Source of the DNA: Acidobacteriota bacterium
GTDB lineage: Bacteria; Acidobacteriota; Terriglobia; Terriglobales; Acidobacteriaceae
DNA length: 64,000 bases
Reading direction: 5' to 3'
Assembly: GCA_003225055.1 (NCBI GenBank)
Contig: QIAU01000128.1
Location: 1 to 64,000 of the forward strand
The position numbers were made by a program, and so were the translations under genes. Positions 1 to 8,733 of this stretch are shown here, in pieces. The notes below the pieces were generated by a model. The model searched no databases. It worked only from the letters and a program-made list of their open reading frames with translations, and was not told the origin of the DNA. Position 1 is the stretch's first letter. The number at the start of each line of letters is the position of its first letter.

Positions 1-1
1 C

Positions 2-124
2 GCCACCTACTGGCTCAACGGCCACTTCTTCATCGAGCAGGAACTGAATCGCAACCATACCTTCTCCAAAAAAGGAACGCAGCCAGATGAACCTGTCCCG
101 TTTCTAGGCCATGGCGCAGGTTGA
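2..124 (+). CDS. C-terminal end of an unrecognised protein (cut by window edge)
   Basis: An open frame runs in from the left edge and stops at TGA 122-124, giving 40 C-terminal residues that include WLNGHFFIEQE and end PFLGHGAG. I do not recognise the family. The only support is an uninterrupted frame with ordinary composition, so it could also be a chance frame. The start and most of the protein lie outside the window. Confidence 0.35.
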   Translation, partial: ATYWLNGHFFIEQELNRNHTFSKKGTQPDEPVPFLGHGAG

Positions 125-261
125 ATACGCGCGAAATTTCATCTTCAAGCGCCATTTCCCCACACAAGATCTTCGAGCGTAGCTGCGAAATCGGCTTGTG
201 GTGCCTGATCTTCGATCTAAGCGCCTAAACAAGAAGTGAAGTGCGGACAGAGCCGACGGGG

Positions 262-639
262 CTATCGGAGTCGACCGATCCTGGTTTGCCCGGCATAGAA
301 CGCGAGATTCAGAGCGCAGATGATCATGCCTGCAACTGTCAGAACAGTTACAGAGATGTCCGGATAGACGAGCTTATCCAAGTAATGGAGTAGGAACCCG
401 CCCTGGTACGGCTGGACTCCAGCCTTGGCTTCAAGCCAGTTTTCTAGCACAGTCAAAGGACACGGCCAAGGAAGCAGTTCCGTGAGGATTCCCCAGACAA
501 GAGAAACGATATGCAGCCAGCGAAGGATCGGGCGTGAGCGTGTCAAGAGGGCACCGAAAACTACCCACAAAATGAACACCGCATGCAGGAAGAGGACCGA
601 AGCCGCCAGGGCGGGATAAAAACTCGAAGCTGCATGCAT
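262..639 (-). CDS. DUF2784 family membrane protein
   Basis: This 125-aa protein has several hydrophobic helices, near residues 8-32, 40-56 and 96-116. It matches the DUF2784 pattern as I know it: an N-terminal helix, a short arginine-containing loop (TRSRPILRWLH), then CPLTVLENWL, and HYLDKLVYPD towards the end. Family members are small inner-membrane proteins of unknown function, usually 120-130 aa, so this looks full length. It stands alone, with a damaged or unknown gene end to its left and a noncoding stretch to its right. No function can be inferred from context. Confidence 0.75.
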   Translation of the reverse strand: MHAASSFYPALAASVLFLHAVFILWVVFGALLTRSRPILRWLHIVSLVWGILTELLPWPCPLTVLENWLEAKAGVQPYQGGFLLHYLDKLVYPDISVTVLTVAGMIICALNLAFYAGQTRIGRLR

Positions 640-1501
640 TCGTAGAATTTACAGCAACGACGGCAAACGACCGATTTCGTACACGTTCACACTGTTCGGA
701 GACCGAGAATAGTATTGTTGGCAGGGAATTGTGCGAAAGAAGCATCCCTGTCGATCAGTGATCGCCGGAATAGCGATTCGCATATGTTTATAAATTCATA
801 GGTGGGCAGATCATCCATCAGCTGAGAGAAGACCGTGCGACCAGTGTTCATGAGCACCATTGTCTTCGCATGGCCCGATGGCAGCAGGGAGGGCGAAAAT
901 AGGCCCTGATGAATTCAAATCGAAAAAAGCTGAAATGGCTGCTAAGTTTTGCAACAACAAGGAATTACACGGACGCCTCGACTCCTTAACCAGACAGTAG
1001 TGCGGTTTGTGAAAGGCTGGTTTGCAAGAGGGCGAATACGGCCGACAACTCAGTCGAACAGAAAGATAAGGTATAGTTTGTCCGCACTGTTGACCCTTCC
1101 CGACACGCAGTAGAAGTGGTCTGACATGGTGGGTTGGGATTTAGTGAAGCCAGCAGACCGCAGTTTTAACTGCGCCGACCAGTAAACCGTACCCACGACA
1201 CGCGCAAAGCCGAGGGTTTTCAGTACCTGGGACCCAAAATCAGCATGTCCCGTGCTGTCCAAGCTTTTCTAAGCGGATAGCCACCTGGCCGCGCTCAGCA
1301 AAATTCCGTCTGGCCCCGAGGGCCGGTATATAATGCCGGTCGCTCCGGGCATTAGGGGAGTTTGCTGAAAGAGGCAGCGGAAGTTTAGCTCTCCGAGTAT
1401 GCTAACCCGGTCGACAGCAAGACTGCTGTGCTGGCACTTCGCCGTCCAAATCCATCGGCGGTGACCGGACATTGACACATATCGATGAGCTGCGAGGGGT
1501 C
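640..1501. other. Long region without a convincing gene
   Basis: Both strands were read. Only short, compositionally poor frames occur, for example 1050-1262 on the minus strand, and none has a recognisable motif or ribosome-binding site. I see no tRNA or strong terminator. The right part presumably carries the promoter of the phosphatase gene. Confidence 0.5.
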
Positions 1502-2281
1502 ATGGTGATCCGGGCGGGAGTCGAGTTCGCTCACCTGAGCGACATCGGCTGCCAGCGCGAGCACAACGAGGATTTCTCCGGGTACTGGGAGCCGGAAGCG
1601 GAGGAACAGTTCCGGCGCAAAGGCCGGCTCGCGGTTATTGCCGATGGCATGGGCGGCTATGAAGGCGGCGAGCAGGCCAGCCAGATCGCAGTAAAAACCG
1701 TCCGCGAGGTTTACGAGCAGGGGTCCGGGGAAGAACCGCAATCCGACCTCGTGCTGGGACTGCGAACCGCGCATGAGCGAATCCAGGAATACGCGATTCT
1801 GAATCCCGGCTTTTTGGGCATGGGTACGACCTGCACGGCGGCGTGTGTCGTCAAGGGGAAACTTTATTTCGCGCACGTAGGTGACAGTCGCTTGTACCTG
1901 ATTCGAAGCGGAAGCATTTCTCGGCTGACGCGTGATCATTCCTATGTCAACCGACTAATCGAGACTGGCCTGATCCGCGCCGAAGAAGCCGAAGGACACC
2001 CCCAGCGGCATATTCTTACGGCGGCCTTAGGAGTCGGCGCAGATTTTACCGCGGATTCTCCGGTCACTCCTCTGGCGCTAAAGCCAGGGGACATGCTTCT
2101 GCTATGTACCGACGGCCTGTGGGCGCTGGTGGCGGATGAAGAGTTGCGCGCGGTTGCGGGGCGCGATACCGCGGCAGACGCATGTCGGGAACTGGTCCGG
2201 CTGGCCAAAGAACGCGGGGCTCCCGACAACGTCACCGTACAATTGCTGCGGCTAGCCGGCGACGGTGCCGCAAACTTCTGA
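1502..2281 (+). CDS. PP2C-family protein serine/threonine phosphatase
   Basis: A cytosolic metal-dependent phosphatase of the bacterial Stp/PrpC type, 259 aa. The PP2C motifs appear in order: REHNED near residue 20, DGMGG near 50, GTTCTAA and HVGDSRLY in the middle, LTRDHS, CTDGLW and a C-terminal PDNVTV. The metal-binding aspartates of DGMGG, TDG and PDN are all present, so the enzyme should be active. Its usual role is to reverse Hanks-type Ser/Thr kinase phosphorylation, but no kinase is encoded nearby. I chose ATG 1502, preceded by GCGAGGGG, over an upstream in-frame TTG at 1472. It is probably monocistronic. Confidence 0.9.
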   Translation: MVIRAGVEFAHLSDIGCQREHNEDFSGYWEPEAEEQFRRKGRLAVIADGMGGYEGGEQASQIAVKTVREVYEQGSGEEPQSDLVLGLRTAHERIQEYAILNPGFLGMGTTCTAACVVKGKLYFAHVGDSRLYLIRSGSISRLTRDHSYVNRLIETGLIRAEEAEGHPQRHILTAALGVGADFTADSPVTPLALKPGDMLLLCTDGLWALVADEELRAVAGRDTAADACRELVRLAKERGAPDNVTVQLLRLAGDGAANF

Positions 2282-2442
2282 GGGGGCCGACTTCCAATCC
2301 AGCTTCTTTTCCTTTCCACAGGCAGACCCGAAAATCCGGAGAACCCCATTTAAAGCATTCATTTTCAACAGTTTTAGGCCGTCCCCAATAATTTCTCAAA
2401 CTGGCATCACAGATTTTTCTAAGTTGCATCTAAATAAAGCCT

Positions 2443-2463
2443 ATTAACTTACTCGACTTTAAT
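2443..2463. promoter_or_regulatory. AT-rich inverted repeat upstream of the Rrf2 gene, possible operator
   Basis: ATTAA and TTAAT form a 5-bp inverted repeat separated by 11 bp, ending 18 bp before the Rrf2 start. Rrf2 regulators commonly autoregulate through dyads of about this size. That this one is the operator is inference from position and symmetry only. Confidence 0.3.
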
Positions 2464-2481
2464 GCTACATATGAATGCGTT

Positions 2482-2988
2482 ATGAAAGTGTCGCAAAAGG
2501 GGTTGTACGCACTGCAGGCGATGATGATGCTGGCGCGGCATTACAGCCAGGGTGCGATTCGGATTCGCGACATCGCGTATGAAGAGAACCTGCCGGAGAA
2601 GTTTCTTGAGTTGATTTTGCTGGAGTTGAAGAACGCACGCATCGTCGAGAGCGTGCGGGGCGCGAAGGGTGGCTACCAGTTGCGACGTGCGCCTTCCGAA
2701 ATTTACCTCAGCGAAATTATTCGCCTGATCGATGGTCCCCTGGCTCCGTTCGGCGATGCCGCGTCGTTGCGCGAACTCATCGATCGGGACCTTCCGCATC
2801 GCGCGCTCTATCAAGTTTTTCTCGAGGTACGGGATGCCGCAGCACGGATTTTGGAAAGCACCAGCCTGCATGACATTGCCAATGCTTCGGAGACCAGCAT
2901 CGGCAAAGGGAAGTCGCGAAGAAAGAAGAAAGAACCGCAGGTACTGCCCATGGTCGTTCACGGCGGCAAAGGGTCGCAGAATGCGTAG
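2482..2988 (+). CDS. Rrf2-family transcriptional regulator (cluster-free, CymR-like)
   Basis: A 168-aa DNA-binding regulator. The N-terminal winged helix begins MKVSQKGLYALQAM, and the wing carries the family signature RGAKGGYQLRR. Rrf2 proteins such as IscR and NsrR ligate an Fe-S cluster through three cysteines after the wing. This protein has no cysteine at all, so it cannot be a cluster sensor of that kind and resembles CymR, which senses sulfur status through a partner. The C-terminus is a basic tail (KSRRKKK). It overlaps the binding-protein gene by 8 bp, so it probably controls the sulfonate-type transporter and sulfite oxidase downstream. Confidence 0.88.
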   Translation: MKVSQKGLYALQAMMMLARHYSQGAIRIRDIAYEENLPEKFLELILLELKNARIVESVRGAKGGYQLRRAPSEIYLSEIIRLIDGPLAPFGDAASLRELIDRDLPHRALYQVFLEVRDAAARILESTSLHDIANASETSIGKGKSRRKKKEPQVLPMVVHGGKGSQNA

Positions 2989-4000
2989 TTGGGCCGCCAT
3001 TCTGTCGGGTCTGATTTTCGGGTTGATCACGGTTGCACAGGCACAAGGAAATGGCACCGTGATCCGGGTGGGCGCATTCCCGAATATCACCCACCCGCAG
3101 GCAATGATCGGGAAGGCCAATGGCTGGTTCGAGAAGGCCATGGGCCCGCAGGTGAAGGTTGAATGGAAAAGCTTCAATGCAGGACCGTCGGCGATTGAGG
3201 CGCTGTTTGCGGATGCGATCGACATGACCTATGTGGGGCCCAATCCCGCGATTAACGGCTATGTGCGCTCGAATGGGGAAGCGCTGCGCGTTGTGGCCGG
3301 GGCCGCCAGTGGGGGGGCTGCGCTGGTGGTGCGCAAGGATGCCGGCATCGAGAAGCCAGAAGATTTCCACGGCAAGCGCATTGCTTCGCCGCAGGTGGGC
3401 AACACCCAGGACGTTGCCCTGCGCGCGTGGTTAAAGACTCACGGGTTCAAGACTCGCGATAAAGGCGGGGATGTCGAGATTGTTCCGGTAGCCAACCCGG
3501 ACCAACTCACACTCTTCCTGAGGCAGGATCTGGACGCGGCCTGGGCTCCCGAGCCCTGGGCCTCGCGGCTGGTTCACGAAGGCAATGGGCGTGTTTTCCT
3601 GGATGAACGCGAGTTGTGGCCCCGCGGTCAATTTGTTGCGGCGCAGGTGATCGTCCGTAGGAAGTTTCTGAAAGCGCACCCGGAGCTGGTGAAGAATTGG
3701 GTTCGCGCCCACGTGGAACTGACAGACTGGATCAACGAACATTTGGACGAAGCCAAACAAATCCTGAACCGCCAAATCCAGAAAGAAACGGGCAAGGCGC
3801 TTTCGCCAGAAGTTTTGCAAGAATCCTGGGGCAGGCTGCAAGCCACCTATGACCCGCTGCGCGCTTCGTTGTTGAAAACAGCGCAGTCGGCGTTCGAGGC
3901 GGGATTCCTGGGGCGCCACATGCCGGATCTCGCCGGTATGTACGATCTCACCCTCCTGAACCAGGTACTGGAAGAAAAGAACAAAAAGGCAATTCAATGA
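2981..4000 (+). CDS. ABC transporter substrate-binding protein, sulfonate/taurine/nitrate type
   Basis: A periplasmic solute-binding protein of the SsuA/TauA/NMT1 family, 339 aa, with a signal peptide ending near VAQAQG (about residue 22). Family hallmarks are an N-terminal strand (VIRVGAFPNITHPQ), the middle ADAIDMTYVGPNPA, and VRKDAGIEKPEDFHGKRIA. The start ATG 2981 overlaps the end of the Rrf2 gene. A longer upstream frame exists but runs through the regulator in another frame and lacks a signal peptide. Substrate cannot be fixed by reading. The neighbouring sulfite oxidase favours an organosulfonate or taurine over nitrate. Confidence 0.87.
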   Translation: MRSWAAILSGLIFGLITVAQAQGNGTVIRVGAFPNITHPQAMIGKANGWFEKAMGPQVKVEWKSFNAGPSAIEALFADAIDMTYVGPNPAINGYVRSNGEALRVVAGAASGGAALVVRKDAGIEKPEDFHGKRIASPQVGNTQDVALRAWLKTHGFKTRDKGGDVEIVPVANPDQLTLFLRQDLDAAWAPEPWASRLVHEGNGRVFLDERELWPRGQFVAAQVIVRRKFLKAHPELVKNWVRAHVELTDWINEHLDEAKQILNRQIQKETGKALSPEVLQESWGRLQATYDPLRASLLKTAQSAFEAGFLGRHMPDLAGMYDLTLLNQVLEEKNKKAIQ

Positions 4001-4914
4001 ACGCAAACTTTCCCCATCCCGCGCCTCAACCCACGCCGGACAAGAGCAGCCTGCCTATAGTCCATAGGAAACCGCCAAGGGCCGCTGTCATGGTGCCTTT
4101 GCCAGGGACTCCGGCAGCCTGGCCGAAAGTCTCGCTGAAGAAAGTCTGCCTGCGCTATCGAACCAATGGCAGCGCACCGCTCGAAGCTCTGAAAAACATT
4201 GACCTGGAAGTTCGCTCGGGCGAGTTTCTGTGCGTGGTTGGGCCATCGGGCTGCGGAAAGTCCACGCTGTTGCACCTGATTGCGGGGCTCGAGCGGCAGA
4301 CTTCGGGAGAGATAACCATAAATAACAGGGCGGTGCAGGGTACGGGCACCGATCGCATCCTGATTTTCCAGGAACTCGGATTGTTCCCGTGGCTTACGGT
4401 GGCGCAGAACGTTGGGTTCGGGATGCGGATGAAGGGAGTTCCGAAGCCCGAGCGCGAATCGCGGATTCGTGAGTACCTTCGCCTGGTCCACTTGTCTCAA
4501 TTCAAAGCCAGCTACATTCATCAGCTTTCTGGAGGCATGCGGCAGCGGGTGGCGCTGGCGCGCGCGCTGGCGACTGAACCGGACGTTCTCCTGATGGACG
4601 AGCCTTTTGCGGCGCTCGATGCCCAGACGCGCGACCTGCTGCACGACGAACTGGAACGTATCTGGGCGGAGACTGGGCGGACCATCGTCTTCGTCACGCA
4701 CAATGTGCGCGAAGCCGTGCGCCTGGGAGATCGCGTGCTGCTGCTGACTTTCCGTCCCGGACAGATCAAGCGGGAATACCCGGTTGTATTGCCGCGGCCG
4801 CGGCACTTGGAAGATGTGCATGTGGCCGGAGCGGCGCGGGAGATCCTTAACGACCTGCGGGCCGAGATCGACAAATCCCTGGAAGCGGAGTACGGCGATG
4901 AAGCGCGCGCTTAG
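3997..4914 (+). CDS. ABC transporter ATP-binding protein, SsuB/TauB/NrtD type
   Basis: The ATPase of the importer, 305 aa. Walker A GPSGCGKST is at residues 82-90, signature LSGGMRQR at 177-184, Walker B VLLMDE at 197-202, and the switch histidine is at about 235 in VFVTHN. The catalytic set is complete. About 45 residues of proline-rich N-terminus precede the usual start of the fold, an unusual extension for this family. A start nearer the ATPase core is possible, but the ATG overlaps the binding-protein stop by 4 bp (ATGA), which supports the long form. The permease gene begins before this one ends. Confidence 0.92.
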   Translation: MNANFPHPAPQPTPDKSSLPIVHRKPPRAAVMVPLPGTPAAWPKVSLKKVCLRYRTNGSAPLEALKNIDLEVRSGEFLCVVGPSGCGKSTLLHLIAGLERQTSGEITINNRAVQGTGTDRILIFQELGLFPWLTVAQNVGFGMRMKGVPKPERESRIREYLRLVHLSQFKASYIHQLSGGMRQRVALARALATEPDVLLMDEPFAALDAQTRDLLHDELERIWAETGRTIVFVTHNVREAVRLGDRVLLLTFRPGQIKREYPVVLPRPRHLEDVHVAGAAREILNDLRAEIDKSLEAEYGDEARA

Positions 4915-5656
4915 GAACCTGCTGTTCTACGCAGCCCTGATCGGGGCATGGGCGCTTCTCGCCAGGTTAAGAGTCTGGCCGCCATACCTGTTTCCGACCC
5001 CGTGGGGCGTGGCCGAAGCCATATGGGCGGGATTTGCCGACCACAGTTTCTGGATCGCCATCGGCGTGAGCATGAGGCGCATGCTGCTCGGCTACGGACT
5101 TTCTGTCGTTCTTGGTATCGCCCTGGGAATGAGCGTGGCCGGGAGCAGGTTTCTGGACCAAACCTTGGGCGGATTGCTGGTCAGCCTGCAAAGCTTGCCC
5201 AGCATTTGTTGGTTGCCCATCGCAGTGCTGTGGTTTGGGCTTAGCGAGAAAGCAATTCTGTTTGTTGTCGTGATGGGTTCGCTGCTCTCGGTGACCATCA
5301 GCATGGAAACGGGACGCAAGCAGTTACCGAAAATTTATTCTATGGCGGGACGCAACCTGGGCGCGCGCGGACTGAAATTATTTCTGAATGTGACTCTGCC
5401 CGCGAGCCTGCCTTACATCGTGACCGGCCTTAAACAGGGGTGGGCGTTTGCCTGGCGGTCGCTCATTTCCGGGGAAATGATTTTCGTCACTCTCGGCCTG
5501 GGACAGTTGCTGATGATGGGACGGGATCTGAACGACATGAGCCAGGTGGTCGCAGTCATGATTCTCATCGTTGCCTTGGGCTACATCGTCGACGGTCTGG
5601 TATTCAAGACGATCGAACGGCTTCTCGAGCAGCGATGGGGATTGGCCGCCTCATGA
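4898..5656 (+). CDS. ABC transporter permease, SsuC/TauC type
   Basis: The membrane subunit of the importer, 252 aa with about six helices. The EAA loop that docks onto the ATPase lies near SMAGRNLGARGLKLF, followed by VTLPASLPYIVTGL, typical of the sulfonate/nitrate permeases. ATG 4898 lies 17 bp inside the ATPase gene, indicating translational coupling. A longer in-frame start would overlap the ATPase by more than 100 bp and has no support. Together with the two preceding genes it forms a complete importer. Confidence 0.9.
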   Translation: MKRALRNLLFYAALIGAWALLARLRVWPPYLFPTPWGVAEAIWAGFADHSFWIAIGVSMRRMLLGYGLSVVLGIALGMSVAGSRFLDQTLGGLLVSLQSLPSICWLPIAVLWFGLSEKAILFVVVMGSLLSVTISMETGRKQLPKIYSMAGRNLGARGLKLFLNVTLPASLPYIVTGLKQGWAFAWRSLISGEMIFVTLGLGQLLMMGRDLNDMSQVVAVMILIVALGYIVDGLVFKTIERLLEQRWGLAAS

Positions 5657-5798
5657 TTGCTTTCTGCAAGAAACGTCGCGTCCCACCGTAAGGGCTCGGC
5701 AACCACGACAGCGAGGCGGAGAAGACGTCCTCGGTATGCCGGCAGAGAGGAGGAGCGCACGCGATAAGTGTCAACTAAGTCTATCCGGTCAATTGACT
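5657..5798 (+). promoter_or_regulatory. Possible structured leader between permease and porin genes
   Basis: This 142-bp gap carries self-complementary segments. CGAGG near 5714 can pair with CCTCG near 5731, and CTCG near 5696 can alternatively pair with the same CGAG strand, so two mutually exclusive hairpins are possible. TCTGC near 5665 can close the domain with GCAGA near 5742. A GGCAACC stretch recalls the core of SAM-class riboswitches, but the rest of that consensus is not evident. I treat it as an unassigned leader. Confidence 0.25.
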
Positions 5799-7112
5799 AT
5801 GAATGAAGCTTTGGCCAGATTTCATACCCGGCTTGGGTATGGGAGTTCGTTCCTGTTCCTGACGGTGCTGTGGGTAGGATCGTTGGCTCGCGCCCAGGGC
5901 GTGGCGCCCGTCGGCGGCTCTCGGGTTGAGCCGGTTACCAAGCCTCCGCTCGGGAGCACTCCGGCCGTGTCATTTGGGTCGAGCGGGATCTTGTTTTCGA
6001 CTCACGACCATCGGACCCGGTTGCAAGTCCACGGGTACCTGCAGGCCGATAATCGCTTTTTCTCCAATGCCGTCGAAGGCGTTGGCTTCGACAAATTCCT
6101 CTTCCGGCGTCTACGTCCGCTGGTTGAGGGGACGCTTTTCAACAGGCTTGAGTTTCGCTTCATGCCAGACTTTGGACAAAATAATCCCCAGATTCAGGAA
6201 GCTTACTTGGAGCTGAAGTCGATTCCCTTTGCCAAACTGCGAGTGGGAAAGTTCAAGGAACCGGTGGGGCTGGAAGTTCTTAAATCCGACCGCGATCTGA
6301 GCTTTGCTGAGCGCTCATTAGCTTCGGACCTGGCTCCCTTGCGGTATATGGGCGCCGAGGTGAGTGCCTCTTTGTTTTCCGAATCGATTAGTTACGCAAT
6401 CGGCTACTTTAATGGGGCCGAGGATGGAGCGAACGGCAGCTTCCAATGGCTTCATGCCCACGAGGCCGCAGCTCGTGTGTTTTTGCGGCCCTTCGCCGCG
6501 ACGCACGTAAAGGCAGCTCAGGATTTTGGCATGGGGGCGGGTGGCTCGACCGGGGACCAGCACGGGAGCCTCGCCGGATTAAAGACGGTCGGGCAAAACA
6601 CATTCTTCAAATACGCTTCCACGGCTGTAGCCAATGGCCCGCACAACCGGTTTTCTCCGCAGGCCTACTATTACGGGGGACCCTTGGGCCTGCTCGGCGA
6701 GTACGTGATCTCATCGCAGATTGTGCTGAACAAGCAGATCACTCGCCGGCTGACAAATGAAGCCTGGCAAGTGGCAGGGTCGGTCATGCTCACGGGGGAA
6801 AAGAATAGCTATACCGGCGTGCGCCCACGCTTCGGTTTCGAACCAAACCGGGGCTTTCGTCATCTGGGTGCGATCGAACTGGCATTTCGCTACAGCCAGC
6901 TGCGTCTGGACGCGAATGCATTCCCGCGGTTCGCCAATCCGATTAATTCGGCGCACACCGCAACCGAGCGCGCGATCGGCGTGAATTGGTATTTGAACCG
7001 CTGCGTGAAGCTGGTTACGGATTACGAGATGACCAGGTTCCGGCTGGCCTCAACCAGTTCAACCCTGCACGGCGAAGACGTGCTCATGAGCCGTGTCCAA
7101 CTGGCATTCTGA
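5799..7112 (+). CDS. Outer-membrane porin, OprO/OprP (phosphate-selective porin) family
   Basis: A 437-aa outer-membrane beta-barrel with a signal peptide ending near LARAQG. Recognisable family segments are LQVHGYLQADNRFF, the region FRFMPDFGQNNPQIQEAYLEL, VGKFKEPVGLEVL and, near the end, NWYLNRCVKLVTDYEMTRF, typical of the Porin_O_P fold. The final strand ends in phenylalanine (QLAF), the usual barrel-assembly signal. I chose ATG 5799 because it directly precedes the signal peptide. Family members often pass anions such as phosphate or pyrophosphate. Here it probably supplies the outer-membrane route for the importer encoded just upstream. Confidence 0.85.
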   Translation: MNEALARFHTRLGYGSSFLFLTVLWVGSLARAQGVAPVGGSRVEPVTKPPLGSTPAVSFGSSGILFSTHDHRTRLQVHGYLQADNRFFSNAVEGVGFDKFLFRRLRPLVEGTLFNRLEFRFMPDFGQNNPQIQEAYLELKSIPFAKLRVGKFKEPVGLEVLKSDRDLSFAERSLASDLAPLRYMGAEVSASLFSESISYAIGYFNGAEDGANGSFQWLHAHEAAARVFLRPFAATHVKAAQDFGMGAGGSTGDQHGSLAGLKTVGQNTFFKYASTAVANGPHNRFSPQAYYYGGPLGLLGEYVISSQIVLNKQITRRLTNEAWQVAGSVMLTGEKNSYTGVRPRFGFEPNRGFRHLGAIELAFRYSQLRLDANAFPRFANPINSAHTATERAIGVNWYLNRCVKLVTDYEMTRFRLASTSSTLHGEDVLMSRVQLAF

Positions 7113-7226
7113 AATGCGACCGGTTCTCGCCAGATTTGGTGATCCGAACCTCTTAACAAACTGTCCGCAGCTATTGACCAGGTGCCAGCCACCTTCTACA
7201 GTAGTTGGCCGACTGATGCTGAGGCC

Positions 7227-8396
7227 ATGATTTCTCGCCGCGACTTCTTAAAAGACGCTTCCTGGGCGCTGGCCACGGCCGGGATGGTTCATCCGAGCCT
7301 AAGCTGGGGAGCAGACCAGAGCGCCGCGCCAGCGGTTACGGGTAAACAGGGAATGATCCTGCGCTCCTTCCGTTTTCTTGATCTGGAAATGCCGACCGAG
7401 TTCATGAACACCTGGATCACGCCGGTGCCGCACTTCTTTGTCCGCAATCACATGTTCGAGCCGAGCACGCTGGATGCCGCCGAATGGCGCTTGCGTGTTA
7501 GCGGTGAAGTAGAGAAGCCGCTCAGCTTGAGTCTGACAGACTTGCGGAAAATCGAATCGCATTCGGTGATCAATACTCTGGAGTGCGCGGGCAACGGACG
7601 AGGTTTTCAGAGTCCGCATGTGCCGGGGATTCAATGGCAGAGGGGGGCGGTAGGAAACGCGCGCTTCCGCGGGCCTCGCTTGGGCGACTTACTGCGGCGT
7701 GCGGGCGTGAAGCCCGCAGGCAAATACGTCATGTTTCACGGGTTGGATGAGGTGCCGGGCAAGGTGCCGCCATTTATCCGCAGCATTCCGGTTGAGAAGG
7801 CAATGGATTCCGACAGTCTGATCGCAACCAGCATGAATGGCGCACCGCTTACCAGGCATCATGGTTTCCCCGCGCGGGCTTTGGTTCCGGGATGGATTGG
7901 GGCAGCGTCATGCAAGTGGCTGAGCGAGATCAAAGTGCTCGACCAAGAGTTCGAGGGAAACTTCATGAAGCCCGGCTACCGCATGCCCGACAAGCCAATT
8001 GAGCCCGGTGGTTCGGCTAATCCGGACGCGACGCATCCCATTACCGGATTAAGCGTCAAGTCTGTTATTGCTGGCCCGAAGGACGGTACGACTCTGAAGC
8101 ACGCTGCCGTCGAAATTCACGGTGCGGCCTGGGCTGGCGAAGCCGATGTGACGAAGGTAGAGATCTCGACGGATTCGGGAGTGACCTGGACGCGAGCACA
8201 ACTGGGAACCGAGCACGCGCATTACGCCTGGCGGCTATGGAGTTATTGGTGGAAGCCGTCCGAGCGCGCTGATTACCTGATCATGTCACGGGCCAGCGAC
8301 AGCCAAGGGCGGATGCAGCCCACCACCGCTGTCTGGAATCCCAGCGGCTATCTGTACAACGCCATTGATCAGGTGAAAGTCCATGTCCAGGCTTAG
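7227..8396 (+). CDS. Molybdopterin-dependent sulfite oxidase/dehydrogenase-like enzyme (Tat-exported)
   Basis: A 389-aa protein with a twin-arginine signal (SRRDFLK, residues 3-9). The oxidoreductase molybdopterin domain occupies about residues 60-260 and contains the Mo-ligating cysteine in LECAGNGRG (Cys120). The Mo-co dimerisation domain follows. The layout is that of SorA/SoxC sulfite dehydrogenases: oxidation of sulfite to sulfate in the periplasm with electrons passed to a cytochrome. The next gene, overlapping by 14 bp, encodes such a c-type cytochrome. Sulfite is the toxic product of sulfonate breakdown, so this fits the upstream importer. ATG 7227 was preferred over a GTG at 7182 because it starts directly at the Tat signal. 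Confidence 0.85.
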   Translation: MISRRDFLKDASWALATAGMVHPSLSWGADQSAAPAVTGKQGMILRSFRFLDLEMPTEFMNTWITPVPHFFVRNHMFEPSTLDAAEWRLRVSGEVEKPLSLSLTDLRKIESHSVINTLECAGNGRGFQSPHVPGIQWQRGAVGNARFRGPRLGDLLRRAGVKPAGKYVMFHGLDEVPGKVPPFIRSIPVEKAMDSDSLIATSMNGAPLTRHHGFPARALVPGWIGAASCKWLSEIKVLDQEFEGNFMKPGYRMPDKPIEPGGSANPDATHPITGLSVKSVIAGPKDGTTLKHAAVEIHGAAWAGEADVTKVEISTDSGVTWTRAQLGTEHAHYAWRLWSYWWKPSERADYLIMSRASDSQGRMQPTTAVWNPSGYLYNAIDQVKVHVQA

Positions 8397-8709
8397 CCTC
8401 GTTGCAGTGATTCTGATGGGCAGGGTTGCCTCTCTGTGGGGACTAGCCGCTCAAGCTCCTGATCTGCCGGCGGGCGACATGCAAGCGAAAGCACGCAAGG
8501 CCTGCTTGGAATGTCATGAATCACGAATCATCCTGCAGCAGCGGCTCACAAAGGCAACCTGGGGCAAGGAAGTCGACAAGATGATCAAGTGGGGAGCGTT
8601 GGTCGATGCCAAGGACGGTAATGCCTTGATCGATTACTTGAGCACGAATTTTCCAGCCGACAAAGCGCCTGAACCTGCCGCGCGAGTGCCGGGACCGAAG
8701 AAGAAATAA
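8383..8709 (+). CDS. Small periplasmic c-type cytochrome, likely SorB-like electron acceptor
   Basis: A 108-aa protein with a signal peptide ending near LAAQA and one haem-attachment motif, CLECH at residues 41-45. A methionine in KMIKWG (about residue 67) could be the distal ligand. The C-terminus is short and charged. It overlaps the molybdoenzyme gene by 14 bp, so it is almost certainly its partner and would carry electrons from sulfite towards a terminal oxidase. It is about as long as known monohaem sulfite dehydrogenase subunits. Confidence 0.83.
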   Translation: MSRLSLVAVILMGRVASLWGLAAQAPDLPAGDMQAKARKACLECHESRIILQQRLTKATWGKEVDKMIKWGALVDAKDGNALIDYLSTNFPADKAPEPAARVPGPKKK

Positions 8710-8733
8710 TCCAAGTCTCCCCTAGGGCTTTTG

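Noticed and set aside
1050-1478. Two minus-strand open frames upstream of the phosphatase gene
   Set aside because: Low-complexity translations, no ribosome-binding site and no motif. They overlap the likely promoter of the phosphatase gene.
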